Source: Alphaproteobacteria bacterium UBA5343 (GTDB lineage: Bacteria > Pseudomonadota > Alphaproteobacteria > RF32 > UBA5343). Taken from it: a DNA stretch of 8,108 nucleotides. Shown in pieces: positions 5,428 through 8,108 of this stretch; the stretch's first letter is position 1, and every line of letters begins with the position of its first letter. A program made the translations under genes and the position numbers. The notes beneath the pieces were generated by a model. That model was not told the DNA's origin. It was given only the letters and a program-made list of their open reading frames with translations, and did not search any database. The stretch covers positions 8,141 through 16,248 of the forward strand of contig DHQH01000104.1 in assembly GCA_002410125.1 (NCBI GenBank), read 5' to 3'.

Positions 5428-5514
5428 ATTATTTTTGCTCGTATTTAGGCAAAATTTGTTCGTAATACTGGAGCATTTTGAACGAATTATAACGACAATA
5501 CTAGCAAAAATAAT
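5428..5514. repeat. 87-bp structure with 18-bp inverted repeats between radA and cvpA
   Basis: ATTATTTTTGCTCGTATT (5428-5445) and AATACTAGCAAAAATAAT (5497-5514) are inverted repeats with one mismatch in 18, separated by 51 bp. Within the first arm, TTTTGC (5433-5438) can instead pair locally with GCAAAA (5449-5454), and CAAAAT (5450-5455) with ATTTTG (5475-5480), so alternative folds exist. It fills most of the gap between the radA stop and the cvpA start. It may be a small inverted-repeat (MITE-like) insertion or a structured leader of cvpA. No clear target-site duplication and no terminator-type T tract are visible. Confidence 0.5.
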
Positions 5515-5536
5515 AATAAAGTAGCTTCATTTTATA

Positions 5537-6901
5537 TTAAAACTGGTTGTACCAATCTATTAATGCCTGAATATTTCCAATTTCAAACATATTTTTATCT
5601 TTTTTATTCTTCTTATTCTTTGGTATGATAGCTCCTTTAAAACCAAGCTTCATCGCCTCTTTTATTCTATTATCACTTTGCCCAACAGCTCTTACTTCAC
5701 CCGACAAACCAATCTCACCAAATATCACCTTATCAGCTGGCATTGGCTTATTTTGCACAGATGAAATTAATGCTGCCGCCACAGCCAAATCAGCCGCAGG
5801 TTCTGAAATTTTAAGCCCACCAGCTACATTCAAAAACACATCCATCCCACCAAGATTAAGATCACATCGAGATTGTAAAACTGCAATAATCATTGATAGC
5901 CTATTCGCATCCCAACCGACAACGGCCCTTTTTGGTGCTGAATAATCTGTAGAGCTAACAAGAGCTTGAATTTCAACTAAAACAGGCCTACTTCCTTCAA
6001 TTCCAGCAAACACACAAGAACCAGAAACATTACCTCGCCTCTCTGCTAAAAATAATGCTGACGGATTTTCAACTTCTATCAAACCCTTATCACACATTTC
6101 AAAAACACCAATTTCATCAGTCGCCCCAAAACGGTTTTTAACTGCTCGCAAAATCCTAAATTGATGCCCTCTATCACCTTCAAAATATAAAACCGTATCA
6201 ACCATATGCTCCAAAACTCGAGGACCAGCAATCACCCCTTGTTTAGTCATATGCCCAACAAGAAACAATACAAAACCTTGTTTTTTGGCTAGTTTAATTA
6301 ACTCATTACCACAAGCTCTAACTTGCGAAACTGTTCCTGGTGCAGATTCTATATTCTCAATAAACATCGTTTGAATTGAGTCAATAATTACGACCGACGA
6401 CTGTCGGTTCTTTTCTAATGTTGCAATAATATCTTTCACATTAGTAGCTGATGCTAAATTAACAGGAGATTTTTCTAAACCAAGTCTCTTTGCTCTTAAA
6501 CGAACCTGTTCAATAGATTCTTCACCTGAAATATAAAAGCATTCTTTTTCTTCATTTTTAGCTGCAATTTGCGATACCGCTTGTAATAAAATAGTAGATT
6601 TACCAATCCCCGGATCTCCACCGATTAAGATAACAGATCCCTCAACTAATCCACCACCACAAACACGGTTTAATTCTTTATTATGAGTATTTATTCTGGT
6701 TTTATTTTCCAATTCACCATCAAGTGAAACAAAGTCAATCTCTTTACCCTTAGACTTGCCTTTTATAGTTGTGAAGTCAGAGCTTTGTTGTGTCTCTTCA
6801 ACAATTGTATTCCACTCACCACAAGCCTCGCATTTACCCTGCCATCTAGGATAAACCGAACCACAACTCTGACACACAAATTCTCTTATTTTCTTAGCCA
6901 C
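5537..6901 (-). CDS. radA: DNA repair protein RadA (Sms)
   Basis: A full-length (454-residue) RadA, a RecA-related ATPase and helicase that promotes branch migration of recombination intermediates during repair. The N-terminal zinc finger has Cys10, Cys13, Cys24 and Cys27 (CQSCG...CEACG). The ATPase core has Walker A GDPGIGKS (95-102), Walker B VVIID (170-174) and the RadA-specific KNRFG motif (255-259). A Lon-protease-like domain makes up the C-terminal part (from about 280), including SEPAADLA (366-373) and FGEIGLSGEVR. A Lys/Asn-rich stretch (about 428-437) is a small local peculiarity. The start codon is GTG (6899-6901), supported by the conserved MAKK...FVCQSCG beginning and by AGGTG (6910-6914) eight bases upstream. 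That ribosome-binding site overlaps the mlaF stop codon (TAGGTG), so translation is probably coupled to mlaF. Confidence 0.97.
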   Translation of the reverse strand: MAKKIREFVCQSCGSVYPRWQGKCEACGEWNTIVEETQQSSDFTTIKGKSKGKEIDFVSLDGELENKTRINTHNKELNRVCGGGLVEGSVILIGGDPGIGKSTILLQAVSQIAAKNEEKECFYISGEESIEQVRLRAKRLGLEKSPVNLASATNVKDIIATLEKNRQSSVVIIDSIQTMFIENIESAPGTVSQVRACGNELIKLAKKQGFVLFLVGHMTKQGVIAGPRVLEHMVDTVLYFEGDRGHQFRILRAVKNRFGATDEIGVFEMCDKGLIEVENPSALFLAERRGNVSGSCVFAGIEGSRPVLVEIQALVSSTDYSAPKRAVVGWDANRLSMIIAVLQSRCDLNLGGMDVFLNVAGGLKISEPAADLAVAAALISSVQNKPMPADKVIFGEIGLSGEVRAVGQSDNRIKEAMKLGFKGAIIPKNKKNKKDKNMFEIGNIQALIDWYNQF

Positions 6902-6912
6902 TTTTACTTCAC

Positions 6913-7704
6913 CTAAAAACTAAATTCTATCGGACCTTCCGCATTACCTTCAATAAACTGCCTCACATATGGATTATCAGTTTTTTCCATCTCTTTAACT
7001 GTTCCAACCCAAATAATTTTACCTTTATAAAGCATCGCAATTCTATCAGCAATTTTTCTAGCCGATGCCATATCATGAGTAATAGTTAGAGCTGTTGCGC
7101 CAATTTCTTTCACACATTTAATAATCAAATCATTAATCACATCCGCCATAATCGGATCAAGTCCCGTTGTTGGCTCATCAAAGAAAATAATCTCTGGCTT
7201 TGTTGCAATGGCTCTAGCTAAACCAACCCTTTTTTGCATACCACCAGAAAGCTCAGCCGGAGATAAATCAGCAACCGCCGCAGATAAGCCAACCTGATTT
7301 AATACATTAATCGCTTCAATTCTTGCTTCTTCTTTTTTCATCTTTTTAGATTCTAACAAACCAAAAGCAACATTTTCCCAAACTTTTAGGGAATCGAACA
7401 ATGCTCCCCCTTGAAACAGCATACCAATTTTCTCATTAGATTTTTCTAACTCTCTAGCTGATTTTCCTACGACTTCATCACCATCAATTTCAATTGAACC
7501 ATCCTCTGGAACCAAAATTCCTTGTATTGATTTTAACAATACTGATTTACCAGTACCAGATCCACCAATGACCACTAAAGATTCGCCTCTTTTAACATCC
7601 AAATCCAAACCATCAAGAACGATTTTTTCGCCAAAAGACTTATGAACATCTCTTAGCTTTATCTTTACAACTTCTTTTTCTTTCTTACTCCAAAATGCAT
7701 TCAT
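6913..7704 (-). CDS. mlaF: MlaF-type ABC transporter ATP-binding protein
   Basis: A 263-residue ATPase subunit of an MCE-type lipid ABC transporter (MlaF/Ttg2A family), which powers phospholipid movement between the membranes of the Gram-negative envelope and acts with the MlaE permease encoded just upstream. All ABC motifs are present: Walker A GGSGTGKS (47-54), the Q-loop with Gln98 in LFQGGALFDSL, which is typical of this family, signature LSGGMQKR (152-159), Walker B IIFFDE (172-177), D-loop, and the switch His210 (ITHD). The C-terminal PYVRQFIEG...EGPIEF is also family-typical. AAGGA lies ten bases before the ATG at 7704. Twenty bases separate it from mlaE, and radA starts 11 bases after its stop. 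No MlaD, MlaC or MlaB gene lies in the window, so these are likely encoded elsewhere. The exact substrate is inferred from the family. Confidence 0.93.
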   Translation of the reverse strand: MNAFWSKKEKEVVKIKLRDVHKSFGEKIVLDGLDLDVKRGESLVVIGGSGTGKSVLLKSIQGILVPEDGSIEIDGDEVVGKSARELEKSNEKIGMLFQGGALFDSLKVWENVAFGLLESKKMKKEEARIEAINVLNQVGLSAAVADLSPAELSGGMQKRVGLARAIATKPEIIFFDEPTTGLDPIMADVINDLIIKCVKEIGATALTITHDMASARKIADRIAMLYKGKIIWVGTVKEMEKTDNPYVRQFIEGNAEGPIEFSF

Positions 7705-7724
7705 CTTAAAATCATCCTTAAAAA

Positions 7725-8108
7725 TTATTTGGCAAAAAATAGCTCAGTAATCACATAATTTAATGTTAAAATCAAAATCGATGCCGACACAACAGCATTA
7801 GTAGTTGCTGCACCCACACCTTGAGCACCACCTTTTGATTTATAACCATTATAACAACCCATAAGAGAAATTATAAATCCAAATACAGCAGCCTTAACAA
7901 GACCAGAAAATACATCCATAAATTCTAAATGTTCAAATGTGCTAGCAATAAAGTTAGCAGGATTAAATCCGAGCTTATAAACCCCAACTAAATAACCACC
8001 ATAAACACCAATAATATCCCCAATAAACACCAAGATAGGCAACATTAAAACCGCAGCCAATATTCTAGGTACAATCAAATATTTATATGGATTTGTTGAT
8101 AGGGTTCT
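7725..8108 (-). CDS. mlaE: MlaE-type ABC transporter permease (partial, N-terminus outside window)
   Basis: This is the C-terminal half of an MlaE/Ttg2B family permease, the inner-membrane subunit that pairs with MlaF to move lipids through an MCE transporter. The frame is open to the end of the window: the residues before the TTG at 8078 read RTLSTNPYKYL, continuing into IVPRILA, a conserved MlaE region, so the true start lies beyond 8108. About 127 residues are present, roughly half of a typical protein of about 260. Visible are the helix LAAVLMLPILVFIGDIIGVYGGYLVG, given here only as its first 20 or so residues near the start of the fragment, the stretch VFGFIISLMGCYNGY, the Gly/Ala-rich GGAQGVGAATTNAVV and a final helix before FFAK. 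It is first of the visible minus-strand cluster mlaE-mlaF-radA, and the promoter must lie outside the window. Confidence 0.92.
   Translation of the reverse strand, partial: RTLSTNPYKYLIVPRILAAVLMLPILVFIGDIIGVYGGYLVGVYKLGFNPANFIASTFEHLEFMDVFSGLVKAAVFGFIISLMGCYNGYKSKGGAQGVGAATTNAVVSASILILTLNYVITELFFAK

Noticed and set aside
5625..5945. Plus-strand open frame of 106 codons inside radA
   Set aside because: It lies fully opposite the conserved Lon-like domain of radA, and its low-complexity Ser/Ala/Pro/Thr composition is typical of an antisense shadow.
1..8108. CRISPR array, tRNA, rRNA, transposase or phage gene
   Set aside because: No regularly spaced direct repeats, cloverleaf-like segments or mobile-element protein motifs were seen on either strand.

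Overview
The window is an A+T-rich chromosomal segment (about one third G+C by eye) that looks like a housekeeping region of an alphaproteobacterium, probably an uncultured or host-associated lineage. The evidence is the gene order rpsF-rpsR-DUF2232-rplI-dnaB, the nearby radA/cvpA pair, a Rickettsia-like L9 sequence, a DnaB with an alphaproteobacterial-type insertion near its C-terminus, and an intergenic palindrome with the GTCATCC...GGATCCAG ends that recur in this class. I cannot name a genus.

Plus strand, 1-2336: a good promoter and a structured leader of about 100 nt precede a tight ribosomal operon, rpsF (S6), rpsR (S18), a DUF2232 polytopic membrane protein and rplI (L9), closed by a strong intrinsic terminator. 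The Shine-Dalgarno sequences of rpsR and rplI lie inside the last codons of the preceding genes, so translation is probably coupled. dnaB (replicative helicase) follows as a separate unit. Its upstream region holds three GANTC sites and a 16-bp palindrome.

3927-4660: after dnaB come a dispersed-type palindromic element, a near-consensus promoter whose -10 box is bracketed by a 9-bp inverted repeat, and a 170-residue two-helix membrane protein that I do not recognise. A bidirectional terminator separates it from the convergent minus-strand genes.

Minus strand, 8108 down to 4664: mlaE (partial, running off the window), mlaF, radA and cvpA. MlaE and MlaF form the permease-ATPase core of an MCE-type lipid transporter. 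RadA is a DNA-repair ATPase and branch-migration helicase. CvpA is an inner-membrane protein with a long acidic coiled-coil tail. mlaE, mlaF and radA are tightly packed; cvpA follows after about 160 bp containing an 87-bp inverted-repeat structure.

No dramatic new system is visible. The observations most worth following up are a possible autogenous attenuator in the rpsF leader (mutually exclusive stems), the orphan membrane gene with its operator-like promoter, the inverted-repeat element between radA and cvpA, and the strand inversion of the mlaE-cvpA block relative to dnaB.
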